NCBI RefSeq assembly: GCF_003589595.1
Contig: NW_020653200.1
Span: forward strand, 797,626-861,625
DNA: 64,000 bases
Source of the DNA: Hyposmocoma kahamanoa
Lineage: Eukaryota; Arthropoda; Insecta; Lepidoptera; Cosmopterigidae
Direction of reading: 5' to 3'
Of the stretch, positions 12,801-20,700 are shown piece after piece. How positions within the stretch are numbered: the first letter of the stretch is position 1; each line of letters opens with the position of its first letter. The notes under the pieces were generated by a model that saw only the letters and a list, made by a program, of their open reading frames with translations, was not told where the DNA came from and did not search any database. A program made the position numbers and the translations under genes.

Positions 12801-15800
12801 GATAAATAACAAAAAAGATTAAAAAATACAATTAAAATGCCCTAAATACAAAAGGAATTTAAGAAGATGATATAACTGCTGTAAGTACGATTCTCCATCT
12901 TTTTTCTATAATTGTAGAGTAGTTTTTGCAATTTTTAACTGCGCACTTCAACCTCGTGATTCGTGATTCGCGCGCGGTTACCAAGGGAATGAGAGCGAAT
13001 GAAGGCATTTTTGCTTTCCCACGACGATGCCACTTTTGGAGCGGCTACACATTGTATCTACCAATATATTTGATCGAAGATAATAATGTAATAATTTGGC
13101 GGACAACCACACCAGTTGACCGGTCTCAAACTATGGAATTACCTGTACTCTGAGTACCAGAGCAACGGAATTCACTCTGGTGCACTTCCCAGAACACCCA
13201 GACCAGAACCAATTTAGAAAAGTTCATTTCCCAAATTGGTTCTACCGGGTATCGAACTTGCAATCAGCGCCTACAATGTAAATCGTTAGGCCACCAAGGT
13301 CAAATGCCATGGTCATGTACATTAATTTATAACAAATGATTCCATATTTTATGTTTTGCCGAAACTATGTAAATATTTGTATTGTACACGCCAGCACATC
13401 AAGCTACATATTGACGTATCTTGTTCCGTTGCACTGGAGGCGATTTTCAAACAAAAATGTGTAGTCTGATGTGCCGTTGTCCGTACATTAGCAATTATGT
13501 GGCCTACAAAAAAGTGTTCAAAATAATGTTAGAGGTTATTTGAAACACTGTACCTCATATCTAACACGCTTGCCCAACAGGTGTAATAGTGGTAGTGAAG
13601 ATGGAGGGCCCAGCGTTTCTCTGCAAGACAGACGAAGTGGGAGAAATTTGTGTGTTGTCCGGAGCCACCGGCACCGGGTACTACGGCTTGGCCGGTTTGA
13701 CCAAGAACGTGTTCGAAGTGCGTCCGCTTGACGCCGACGGGGAGCCGATCGGGGAGGAGTTCTACGTCAGGAGTGGTCTGCTTGGATTCCTAGGACCTGG
13801 CGGTTAGTTGGTTATTTAGTCATCGCTGGAAGGGCAATTTTTTGCAGTACGATTAATGCTTGATAGCATTAATCAGCGCAAAAGCGGTACTTTATGAAAC
13901 AAATGAAAAAAATGTTAATAATTTGAGTTTGATGTTCGAGTTTGAGTATTTGTGCAAGCCTAAACTGCATACTTTGTAATGACCAAGTTAGTAATTTCAG
14001 AAGTGTAATTTAGTTGCCCTTAGCGTTTAATCATCTATACTTGACTAATGAAAAGGACATATTACCATATAATAGACGAAATGAGTGAACTACGAAGGTT
14101 ATAACAACTATAGTAGACTCTTTATGAACTATAAGCAAAACAACACCCATACAAACTAACAATGACTGCATACCTATTCACAATTTCTTTTTATTGTTTA
14201 TGTAGAACTAGAAAAACGACAATCATTCTATTTTTGTTATAAATTTCTGAAGATAAATGTTGACCCCTGCTACTTCGTTTACCTTATTTTTATTTCTTTA
14301 AAAAAAAAGGCAGTCAGATCGAAGGAATTATACTATATTGTGTTCCATCTTTGTATCAATAATAGTGTGGACTGTTGCAGTGGCGTAGAGGGGGGGTGCA
14401 GAGGGGGCTGTGGCCTTGCGCGGCACACTGGACTAATGATTACGATTGTGTTAGGATTGGTGTTTGTATGCGGATCACGCGACGGCCTGATGACGGTGAC
14501 GGGCCGCAAGCACAACATGGATGATATAATCGCGACGGTGCTGGCCGTAGAGCCCATGAAGTTCATCTACCGCGGCCGCATTGCCGTTTTCTCAGTGCGT
14601 GTCCTACGCGATGAGCGCATCTGCATTGTTGCTGAACAGCGCCCAGATTGTGGAGAAGAAGAGGTTCGTATACTTACTATACAGTAGGCAAAGGTCATTC
14701 AAAAATATTTTCTAATTTGGCTCTCTAAGGTAAAAAATATATAAATAAATGCGACCATGACGACATTTATGACCTGATGTCATGTGCACATTTATATGAA
14801 ACGTATCTTCAAGGTGCTATCAGTAAAGTTTTGCCTTGATTAGTCGTAAAATAATTTTGTTTAACTAACGGAGATCCTAGCAAGACGCCATCCTTATTTT
14901 GTGGGCCTGTTTTTTGTTGTAATAACTGTTTGTTTATGTTAACGACTTGAAATGCAAATTTCAGGAATCAATTTCATTTATTTATATTAACTACACACTT
15001 TAATCTCAAAAAAATAAATCCGTGTCAGCATTCATCTTAAGTTATGTATAAAAATCTTAATTATTCCTAAATTTTGCAAAGGTGCAAACTATTGTAACTA
15101 TAATATCGGGTCTTTCAACAAGAACTTTGTTTTCTAAAACAAAATAANNNNNNNNNNNNNNNNNNNNNNNNNNNNNNNNNNNNNNNNNNNNNNNNNNNNN
15201 NNNNNNNNNNNNNNNNNNNNNNNNNNNNNNNNNNNNNNNNNNNNNNNNNNNNNNNNNNNNNNNNNNNNNNNNNNNNNNNNNNNNNNNNNNNNNNNNNNNN
15301 NNNNNNNNNNNNNNNNNNNNNNNNNNNNNNNNNNNNNNNNNNNNNNNNNNNNNNNNNNNNNNNNNNNNNNNNNNNNNNNNNNNNNNNNNNNNNNNNNNNN
15401 NNNNNNNNNNNNNNNNNNNNNNNNNNNNNNNNNNNNNNNNNNNNNNNNNNNNNNNNNNNNNNNNNNNNNNNNNNNNNNNNNNNNNNNNNNNNNNNNNNNN
15501 NNNNNNNNNNNNNNNNNNNNNNNNNNNNNNNNNNNNNNNNNNNNNNNTAATTGCCGAACTTTTCTCTTTGTAATACAATAAAAATTTGAATCATTTTTAT
15601 CTAAATTTTTTGTTTTATTTTGTTTTAGAAAACAAAGTTCTTGTTGAAAGACCCTTTATAACGTAAAACTTTTGTAAATATTTTAATAACAGATTACAAA
15701 AATTTTAAATTAATTTTGGAGCTGTAACAAGCAACGAATTAGTATATTCTTATTCATTAATGTTTATGTCCCTCAATTAATTTTGAATGGGAATGTTTGA

Positions 15801-18800
15801 AATTTGACCACCCAAATATATTGTCTAGTCGCTTAAACATATAAATAGCCGGTTTCCGCCGGTTTAATGAAAAAAAAGAAAAATCGTACTTTGTTGATAT
15901 TTTGGTAAATATTTTAAATTTGAATAATAAGTTCTTTTTCACATAACTTTGTGGCCTTAAACAAATTAGAATACAGAAGCCTCCGTTCACAAGGTTTATA
16001 GTAAGAGATGATAAAAGAGGAAAAGATAGCTGTAACAAATAATAAAATTATACATATAAAAATAGTAAAACACTCCTTGCAAAAGTAAGCAATACCAAAA
16101 GGGCTTATATAACTGAATAATGAAACTGTATAAATAGTACTCGACGTGAAGTTTAGCAACAAGATAGTGAAGATGATATGTGATTTACGCACGAGGGCAC
16201 GTCGAGAAGGTCGTTTCAAGAATTTTGATGGTAGTGACGACAGATCGAACAAACCTAGGAAACGTGAAGGAAAAGAGAATTCGAAAAAGGTCGAAAATTT
16301 AAAAACTAAGTGGCCAAAAAAGTATGATAAAAAGGTGGGGTGACGATGAAACATGAAGCATCGTCATTACTTATTAAACTTACCGTTGCCAATAGTCGTT
16401 CCAGTGGATGTCACGCGTCCTCCAAGCGGTTGACTCTATCCACCAAGTGGGCATTTATTGTCTGGCACTGGTACAACCCAACTACCTGCCGAAGACGCCT
16501 CTCGGAGGGATTCACCTGAGCGAATGCAAGCGCCGCTTCCTCGACGGCACCTTGCATCCAGCCAACGTGCTAATGTGCCCGCACACATGCGTCACCAACT
16601 TGCCTAAACCCAGGGAAATACACTCAGGTAGGAAATTTGCGTATATTTTAAATAAAATTAAATTAAAAACAACTTAAAACGTATATTCATCGTATGGGTT
16701 AGTATTATAAATAAATATCAAAACGTTTCATACCAAATAGCAAAAATTCGACTTAAGAACGTGAGTTATCCGTTAATTTAGTTAAACAAATATCCTTTTT
16801 TTATATAAAGCGTCAAGATTCTGTTATATAGATGTTGAGATAAGATGTTGTAATATATAACAATGCAACCCTAAACTGTGTTAACATCAATTTAAAACTA
16901 ATTGAATTTTAAGCCTAATTTTATTTTTCATAGATTTTAGCTTTTAGAAGAATGCAGTTTTAATTTGTACAACATAAATTACTTATAATGATACAATGAT
17001 TAAATTAATGATATTTATTTTGCAATTTAAGTATTTTCCTATAACGAGAATCGTAATATTTGTAGTCGAGTTATACTTACAATTAAATTATGTAATAAAA
17101 TGGAATAAATGAAAGTTGTGACACGTGTAATATTGGCAGATGTGGGTCCGGCTTCGGTGATCGTGGGCAACTTGGTGCAGGGCAATAGGCTCGCGTCCGC
17201 ACAAGGCCGCGACATGGGTTACTCTGACGACTCGGACGCTGCCAGGAAGGTACGTATTCAATATTATGAATGCCAATTGAATTAAAATATTTTATTATAC
17301 TTTTGCATTTTTAAACTCTGTCTATATTTTTTTTCAGTATCAGTTCATATCTCAAATCCTGAGGTGGCGAGCTCAAAGCACATCAGACCACGTAATTTTC
17401 ACATTGCTCAATTCAAAAGGAACTGTGTCCAAGTCGCTCACATGCGCAGACCTGCATAAGCGCGCTGAGCGCATCGGTAATTTGTTGTTGGAGAAAGGTC
17501 GCGTGAACACTGGCGACCACGTCGCACTCATCTTCCCTCCCGGCCTTGATCTCATCAGTGCCTTCTACGGCTGCTTGTACGTTGGCGCAGTGCCCGTCAC
17601 GATCCGCCCTCCGCACCCCCAAAATCTCCACACAACTCTGCCAACAGTGCGCATGATTGTCGACGTCAGCAAAGCTACCCTAGTCCTCTCGAACCAATCT
17701 GTGATAAAACTGCTCCGTTCTAAGGAAGCTAGTAACGTCCTCGATAGTAAAGCGTGGCCACTCACCCTCGACACTGATGACATGCCCAAGAAGAAGCTCC
17801 CGATCTTGTACCGTGCCCCAACCGCCGAGATGCTGGCATACCTCGATTTCAGCGTGTCCACCACGGGCATGCTGGCCGGCATCAAGATGTCCCACGCCGC
17901 CGTCACCTCACTCTGCCGTTCCATGAAGATTGCTTGCGAACTCTACCCATCCAGGCATATTGCTCTTTGCCTCGATCCCTACTGCGGCCTCGGCTTCGCT
18001 CTTTGGTGCCTCAGCAGCATTTACTCCGGACATCACTCCATTCTGATACCACCTTCGGAGGTCGAAATCAATCCAGGTCTCTGGCTTAGCGCTGTGTCTC
18101 AATACAAAGTGCGCGACACATTCTGTTCTTATGGGGTCATGGAACTGTGTACCAAAGGTTTGGGTAGCTCGGTCAACACGCTCAAATCAAAAGGAATCAA
18201 TTTGGCTTGTGTAAGGACATGCGTCGTTGTCGCCGAGGAGAGGCCCAGGATCAATCTGACGAATTCTTTCTCCAAGCTGTTCTCCGCTCTGGGGTTGAGC
18301 CCCAGAGCCGTGTCCACCTCTTTCGGCTGTCGAGTCAACATCGCCATTTGCCTGCAAGGCGCTTCTAGTCCCGAACCGTCAACCGTCTACGTTGATTTGA
18401 GAGCTCTGCGCAACGACCGCGTGTCCTTGGTAGAACGCGGCAGCCCACACTCGCTATGTTTGATGGAATCAGGGAAACTGCTTCCTGGGGTCAAAGTGAT
18501 TACTGCCAACCCGGAGACAAAGGGCCAATGTGGCGATTCACACCTGGGCGAGATTTGGGTGCAGTCACCTCACAACGCAAGCGGGTACTTCACAATCTAT
18601 GGCGATGAGAGCGATTATGCAGATCACTTCTGCGCTCAGCTAGTGACCGGCAACACGGGAGAGGTTTATGCGCGGACGGGGTATTTGGGCTTTTTGCGTC
18701 GCACTGAGATCAGCACGACAAACACTAGCGCTGGTGACGAGACCTCGCTGGTGGTGCGGGACAGCGACACGGAGTCCGTCGCTTCGGGCGGCGGCTGCGC

Positions 18801-19279
18801 GATGAGCGACGTACACGACACACACGACGCCGTGTTCGTGGTGGGCGCGCTGGACGAAACCATCATGCTCCGCGGCATGCGCTATCACCCCATCGACATT
18901 GAGAACTCCGTCATGAGGTGCCACAAAAAGATTGCTGAATGGTACGTGGTACAATCTCGACCTTTTGAGTCTTCCTTTATTTTTCATTTATTACCCTATA
19001 CTCATTTATGTATACTTTGTTTCCAGCGCGGTGTTCACTTGGACGAACCTACTTGTGGTTGTAGTGGAGCTGGATGGCAACGACAGCGAGGCTCTGAACC
19101 TGGTGCCGCTGGTAACAAACACGGTGCTCGAGGAGCATCACCTCATTGTAGGGGTAGTGGTGGTGGTAGACCCTGGAGTGGTGCCGATCAACTCGCGTGG
19201 GGAGAAACAGCGCATGCATCTTCGCGATGGATTCCTGTCAGACCAGATCGATGCTATTTATATTGCATACAACATGTAA
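685..19279 (+). CDS. DIP2: DIP2, disco-interacting protein 2 (5' end missing; 15 exons)
   Basis: Joined exons: 685-813, 904-1152, 1347-1468, 1990-2290, 2381-2692, 4632-4824, 5768-5980, 7934-8103, 11161-11364, 13581-13802, 14455-14663, 16396-16627, 17140-17249, 17338-18941, 19027-19279. All junctions are GT-AG and all phases agree, giving 1506 full codons plus TAA. The product aligns by eye along its whole length with insect and vertebrate DIP2: linker block with PMPSKR, first adenylate-forming domain, second adenylate-forming domain, and the conserved C-terminal end IAYNM. The N-terminal DMAP1-binding domain is absent because its exons lie left of the window. Known of the family: the paired domains resemble fatty-acyl-AMP ligases. 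DIP2 was found as a partner of Disconnected in flies and has been linked to axon branching and lipid (diacylglycerol) homeostasis. The reaction cannot be read from this sequence. Confidence 0.96.
904..1152 (+). CDS. DIP2: DIP2 exon, low-complexity linker
   Basis: Enters in phase 1 after gtcgacag and leaves in phase 1 before gtgagt. It encodes a Ser/Asp cluster, a Pro-rich stretch and a His-Pro repeat (PHPLPLPHQYQHPHPHPQP), then HTQIDIND, which matches the HTHIDL region of vertebrate DIP2. The middle is poorly conserved and probably disordered. The intron before it is only 90 bp. Confidence 0.85.
1347..1468 (+). CDS. DIP2: DIP2 exon, linker ending RWK
   Basis: Acceptor aaacag, donor gtgagg. 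Enters in phase 1 and leaves in phase 0. It encodes IQPDVTHTSAG (compare APPDVTT in vertebrate DIP2) and ends GRWK, which joins to VSAK exactly as in the fly protein. A second possible donor (aag|gtacga, 1493) would add eight in-frame residues and could mark an isoform. Confidence 0.85.
1990..2290 (+). CDS. DIP2: DIP2 exon, start of first adenylate-forming domain
   Basis: Phase 0 entry after gtatttag; phase 1 exit before gtaata. It encodes VSAKIQQLLNTLKRPKRRPL, a DIP2 hallmark, then the acidic EDDDIELEI segment and the beginning of the first FAAL-like domain (GLPRNLEGALQRYG). The following 90-bp intron is open in the same frame. Confidence 0.95.
2291..2380 (+). other. DIP2 90-bp intron, open in frame
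   Basis: GT-AG intron of exactly 90 bases with no stop in the reading frame of its flanking exons. Splicing restores TYGKLLSR, which is conserved in the family. Retention would add 30 residues. Confidence 0.85.
2381..2692 (+). CDS. DIP2: DIP2 exon, first adenylate-forming domain
   Basis: Acceptor gtttcag, donor gtgaga; phase 1 in and out. It encodes KLLSRSFKIAHALL, then PGDRVALVYPNNDP and FYGCLQAGVVPVPIEVPLTR, the A2-like core of the first adenylate-forming domain and very close to fly DIP2. Confidence 0.96.
2693..4631 (+). other. DIP2 intron, nothing recognised
   Basis: 1.9 kb of AT-rich DNA without a convincing exon or named repeat. The short ORFs are scattered and have no conserved motifs. 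Confidence 0.6.
4632..4824 (+). CDS. DIP2: DIP2 exon, A3-like region of domain 1
   Basis: Acceptor tatttcag, donor gtgatt; phase 1 in, phase 2 out. It encodes GLPKTSSGDV, FRGWPCLQWV and AHIEHTSAADGSAMGVIVTR. The last is the degenerate counterpart of the A3 (TSG-TG-PKG) loop, without the usual glycine-rich form, as is normal for DIP2. Confidence 0.95.
5200..5325 (+). repeat. Dispersed repeat fragment (copy 1)
   Basis: The part tattgcaaggacataaaact, followed by ...gaccagctcaagc, recurs at 32640-32680 in an intron of the other gene. Function and family are unknown. Confidence 0.55.
5441..5590 (+). repeat. GGAGGAGGTT-type lepidopteran repeat
   Basis: Shares aggaggaggtt-ctc-attcga-tgtattttt, gttacgcgata and ttggtccatttaa blocks with copies at 31595-31850 (+) and, inverted, at 45530-46095, 57062-57260 and 58838-59100. 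Confidence 0.7.
5768..5980 (+). CDS. DIP2: DIP2 exon, first adenylate-forming domain
   Basis: Acceptor tttgtag, donor gtgagt; phase 2 in and out. It encodes LAHCRMLSVACNYTEGE, VCVLDFKRETGLWHAVL and NGMHVIFIPYALMK, near-identical in order and content to other DIP2 proteins. Confidence 0.96.
6751..6811 (-). mobile_element. 5'-truncated SINE-like retroposon with target duplication
   Basis: The T-rich start (A-tail on the minus strand) is followed by caagtgacgggacgaacaag and ggcgcctgatggtaagc, the 3' end of a family seen five more times here. It is flanked by the exact 14-bp duplication actttctcgaagtt at 6737-6750 and 6812-6825, the mark of target-primed retroposition. Confidence 0.8.
7423..7630. 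mobile_element. PIF/Harbinger-like MITE relic
   Basis: Preceded by TTA (7420-7422), it starts gagccgttacacacggcgac, close to the termini at 24757, 25215 and 25397. The interior is rich in gcgatgcaatcgc-type motifs. The right end (aaaagtcgcc) is decayed. Confidence 0.6.
7934..8103 (+). CDS. DIP2: DIP2 exon, first adenylate-forming domain
   Basis: Acceptor ttaccag; weak donor gtttgt; phase 2 in, phase 1 out. It encodes VKSRDLHWGLLATRDHKEI and LRMLLVADGANPWSLSSCDQ, among the best conserved blocks of domain 1 (A5-like region). Confidence 0.95.
8576..9059 (+). repeat. 0.5-kb dispersed repeat, copy 1
   Basis: Nearly collinear with 25617-26124, from tcgaaaatacgtaacgtcat to ttcactacgaggtttttt, with small indels. 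The start of a shared small ORF (MDKNID) is visible near 8728 but stops after about ten codons. No transposon hallmark is seen; it may be a retroposed transcript. Confidence 0.8.
9880..9995 (+). repeat. Short dispersed repeat, copy 1
   Basis: Shares ttatcg-tagat-tatggtac, taaagaaatccgccatt and agctcctttctttt with 26659-26766. Confidence 0.6.
10165..10262 (+). repeat. TATAGGCC-type lepidopteran repeat
   Basis: tcatcatcatcattttcagc, then tgctgggtataggcctcc. This motif pair is common in lepidopteran genomes. Fragments recur at 38349-38410 (+) and 30808-30846 (-). Confidence 0.65.
10370..10612. repeat. AAT-rich microsatellite tract
   Basis: Interrupted (aat)n runs, e.g. taataataataataataagg followed by aaaataataataacaa. 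Slippage-prone DNA. Confidence 0.7.
11161..11364 (+). CDS. DIP2: DIP2 exon, first adenylate-forming domain
   Basis: Acceptor gttctag, donor gtaagt; phase 1 in and out. It encodes DAICPCACSSESLTV, a Gly/Arg-rich loop (RRAGRGGASAGRG), LSMSGLSYGVVRVD and LTLQDCGQVMPS. Confidence 0.95.
11745..12370. repeat. Old LINE-derived repeat interrupted by a MITE
   Basis: The left part (tctcacctggtggaaagtga to tcggaaaatctacaaca) and the right part (agatggaaccc to gattgaatctaaggt) look like one lepidopteran LINE 3' region, cut by the MITE at 11948-12145. Family recalled by pattern only. Confidence 0.5.
11948..12145. mobile_element. MITE with 58-bp terminal inverted repeats
   Basis: Arms 11948-12005 and 12088-12145 are inverted copies matching at 53 of 58 positions, starting with a run of five G. 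The 82-bp interior has no ORF. No clear target duplication is seen, so the superfamily is unassigned. Confidence 0.85.
13130..13312 (-). mobile_element. tRNA-headed SINE (family D)
   Basis: On the minus strand it reads ggtggcctaacgattt (A-box-like), gttcgatacccggtag (B-box-like), then aaccaattt. The same head occurs on + at 34128-34205. Retroposed, non-coding. Confidence 0.65.
13581..13802 (+). CDS. DIP2: DIP2 exon, end of N-terminal subdomain 1
   Basis: Acceptor caacag, donor gttagt; phase 1 in and out. It encodes CKTDEVGEICVLSGATGTGY and YVRSGLLGFLGPGG. The RSGLLG segment stands where classical adenylating enzymes have the TGD motif. Confidence 0.95.
13803..14454 (+). other. DIP2 intron, nothing recognised
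   Basis: AT-rich and without repeats that I can name. The stretch at 14380-14420 is G-rich (gtagagggggggtgcagagg) but precedes the acceptor and has no coding similarity. Confidence 0.6.
14455..14663 (+). CDS. DIP2: DIP2 exon, C-terminal subdomain of domain 1
   Basis: Acceptor gtgttag; phase 1 in, phase 0 out. It encodes LVFVCGSRDGLMTVTGRKHN and VLAVEPMKFIYRGRIAVFSV, ending CGEEE. The donor gttcgt is weak, but the CGEEE to SFQWMSR join matches the conserved family sequence. Confidence 0.95.
15108..15654. mobile_element. Inverted-repeat (Tc1/mariner-like?) element around a gap
   Basis: The 40-bp arms 15108-15147 and 15615-15654 are perfect inverted copies (gggtctttcaacaagaactt at the outer ends). 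TA dinucleotides lie just outside, at 15105-15106 and 15657-15660. The centre is 400 N. Confidence 0.7.
15148..15547. other. Assembly gap (400 N)
   Basis: Exactly 400 unknown bases. The round number suggests a scaffolding estimate or placeholder. Two apparent ORFs spanning it are artefacts. Confidence 0.99.
16146..16360 (+). repeat. Dispersed repeat with FDGSDD coding trace, copy 1
   Basis: Shares gtgaaggaaaag-gaattcga, aagtggccaa and aaggtggg-tgacga blocks with 43790-43975. Both read FDGSDD in one frame, a hint of old coding sequence. Family not recognised. Confidence 0.6.
16396..16627 (+). CDS. DIP2: DIP2 exon, end of first adenylate-forming domain
   Basis: Acceptor caatag with a poor pyrimidine tract; donor gtagga; phase 0 in, phase 1 out. 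It encodes SFQWMSRVLQAVDSIHQVGI, LPKTPLGGIHLSE and LHPANVLMCPHTCVTNLPKP, strongly conserved in DIP2. Confidence 0.96.
16628..17139 (+). other. DIP2 intron, nothing recognised
   Basis: About 0.5 kb of very AT-rich DNA without exon or repeat signals. Confidence 0.7.
17140..17249 (+). CDS. DIP2: DIP2 exon, inter-domain linker
   Basis: Acceptor ttggcag, donor gtacgt; phase 1 in, phase 0 out. It encodes VGPASVIVGNLVQGNRLASA, then GRDMGYSDDSDAARK, the linker between the two adenylate-forming domains. Confidence 0.94.
17338..18941 (+). CDS. DIP2: DIP2 exon, large exon of second adenylate-forming domain
   Basis: A single 1604-bp exon; acceptor ttttcag, donor gtacgt; phase 0 in, phase 2 out. It starts YQFISQILRWRAQSTSDH and carries GDHVALIFPPGLDL, RPPHPQNLHTTLPTVRMIVD, the A3-like loop YLDFSVSTTGMLAGIKMSH (17839-17895), CLDPYCGLGFALW, RTCVVVAEERPR, STSFGCRVN, GDSHLGEIWVQSPHNASGYF, RTGYLGFLRR, a variable Ser/Asp-rich insert, and GMRYHPIDIENSVMRCHKKI. 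Reading straight through the following 85-bp intron would change frame, so the splice is needed. Confidence 0.97.
19027..19279 (+). CDS. DIP2: DIP2 last coding exon with stop
   Basis: Acceptor gtttccag; phase 2 in. It encodes AVFTWTNLLVVVVELDGNDS, VLEEHHLIVGVVVVVDPGVV and INSRGEKQRMHLRDGFL, ending IAYNM and TAA at 19277-19279. The Lys in SRGEKQR sits near where adenylating enzymes keep the A10 lysine. The conserved C-terminus shows the gene is intact at its 3' end. Confidence 0.97.
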
Positions 19280-20700
19280 ACACACATCTAGCGGCCATCA
19301 CGTCAATCGGCAAATCTCTTCACCTGATTTCAAGTTCGTGGCTGTCGCAATCGCGTATTGTTTTCTGTAAGTCAGGCGCCGGGTCGTACGGTTATTGACA
19401 TTTCGTAGAAAAATTATAACGATTGTGAGATGTCATGATGTTGCGGTATGGGCTAGTCGGTCCTTGAAGGCAGTCTTTCATTTGCAGTGTTGTGCTTTAA
19501 ATGTCGTCCCACCATTGACTAGTCTGTCCGATGATGATGAAATTGGTTAGCTCCTTCAATTCTTAGAGCTCAGTTACAGTTTCTCTTTAAAATGTTTAGA
19601 CTGTTTTTTGCAAAATGCACTTAACCCCCTAATATAAAAAGCAAACGCCAAATCATATTCGAATTGTAACGAAAGTGTCTAAGACTGTTCTTATTTCTAA
19701 GCGTAGAAGATGCTTTTTGCAACAATATCAGTGAAATTTTTCTCGTAACTGCCGATGAAACGAGAATTAGTGTAGACTCTACGTTTATTTCAGGTTTTTC
19801 GAGGCGTTTTGCCCTCTTTCTCTTAATCCGCCCTCTTTCTCTTCATATGTTGGAGGCCAATAACACATTCACCCACGAAGTAGATCCCTTTATGTTAGGA
19901 TGTTAAGTAGAAAGTTTATAGTTAAAACCTTGTATTTTATCAGTTTACACAATTATAATTGTTGTGATTATTATTCAATCAAATAATTTCTAATGTAGTT
20001 CGTATGTCAATGTATTACAATCGTAATTATTATTCTTAGTATGTATTAGTGATTATTCCTATGAATAATTTAAAATTGTACTGCATTTAATGTTAGTTTT
20101 GAAGTTCTGTTCTGTTTTGTAGTCGGACAATAAGTTCTTGCAAATTCTCAAAAGTATTGTGCACTTTCAGCCTCAATTTAAAGCGAAAACACGTACAATT
20201 CTGTGTTTGGAATATAAACGCGTATTCTTATAAGTGGAGACCTCTATGCTAGAGTGGCAAAATGTTGCACGTGTTGAAATCTTAAACAACTGTGTTTTTA
20301 TACTGATTATTTTGAAAAAAGGATTCTTCACCATTTTAACCTTTTCCTGTTCGTCCTAATTGTTTCCTCGCGCGGAATTTCCGCGTGCATATCGAGAGTA
20401 CCAAAGGTTTTCATCACATCGCCCTTATTGGCAAAAAATTGTCTTCGTAAATGACACTTCACTGAAGTGCCAGAGGAATGATGTATTATGGTAAATATAA
20501 TGAAATGTGTGAGATGAATGATTGGTAAATTTCCGAATGTAGAAAGCGGAAGTTGTAAGTATGCGAAGATTGTGGCAAGTTACGTAATTGTTATATTGTA
20601 AATTAGGAAGGATATAATTTTTGTCAATGTATAGTTTTTGAAATACACAGAACTAAGGCTTATCACTCATACGCTAATAAAAAGGGCACACAAATCGCTG
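19280..20700 (+). other. DIP2 3' UTR (probable extent)
   Basis: No coding exon follows the DIP2 stop. The first AATAAA after it is at 20676-20681, about 1.4 kb downstream, with a GT-rich stretch soon after. The extent is inferred. AATATA variants occur earlier and further AATAAA motifs near 21751, 21873 and 22494 would allow a longer UTR. A 15-bp palindrome (cgcggaa-t-ttccgcg) sits at 20371-20385. Confidence 0.4.
20676..20681 (+). promoter_or_regulatory. Candidate DIP2 polyadenylation signal
   Basis: Canonical AATAAA, the first one downstream of the DIP2 stop codon on this strand. In AT-rich DNA the hexamer is common, so only RNA 3' ends could confirm it. Confidence 0.3.

Larger units (their letters stand above)
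11365..13580 (+). other. DIP2 intron with nested elements
   Basis: Holds a LINE-derived repeat split by the MITE 11948-12145, and a tRNA-headed SINE on the minus strand at about 13130-13310. No exon is seen. Confidence 0.6.
14664..16395 (+). other. DIP2 intron with assembly gap
   Basis: Holds the inverted-repeat element and N gap (15108-15654) and the repeat 16146-16360. No exon is missing: the conserved EEE to SFQW join bridges this intron. Confidence 0.7.

Noticed and set aside
15057..15594. Two ORFs across the N gap
   Set aside because: They consist mostly of unknown bases.
17404..19398. 664-codon ORF read as one exon
   Set aside because: It runs through the 85-bp intron 18942-19026 into the wrong frame. 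The conserved DIP2 C-terminus is only restored by splicing.
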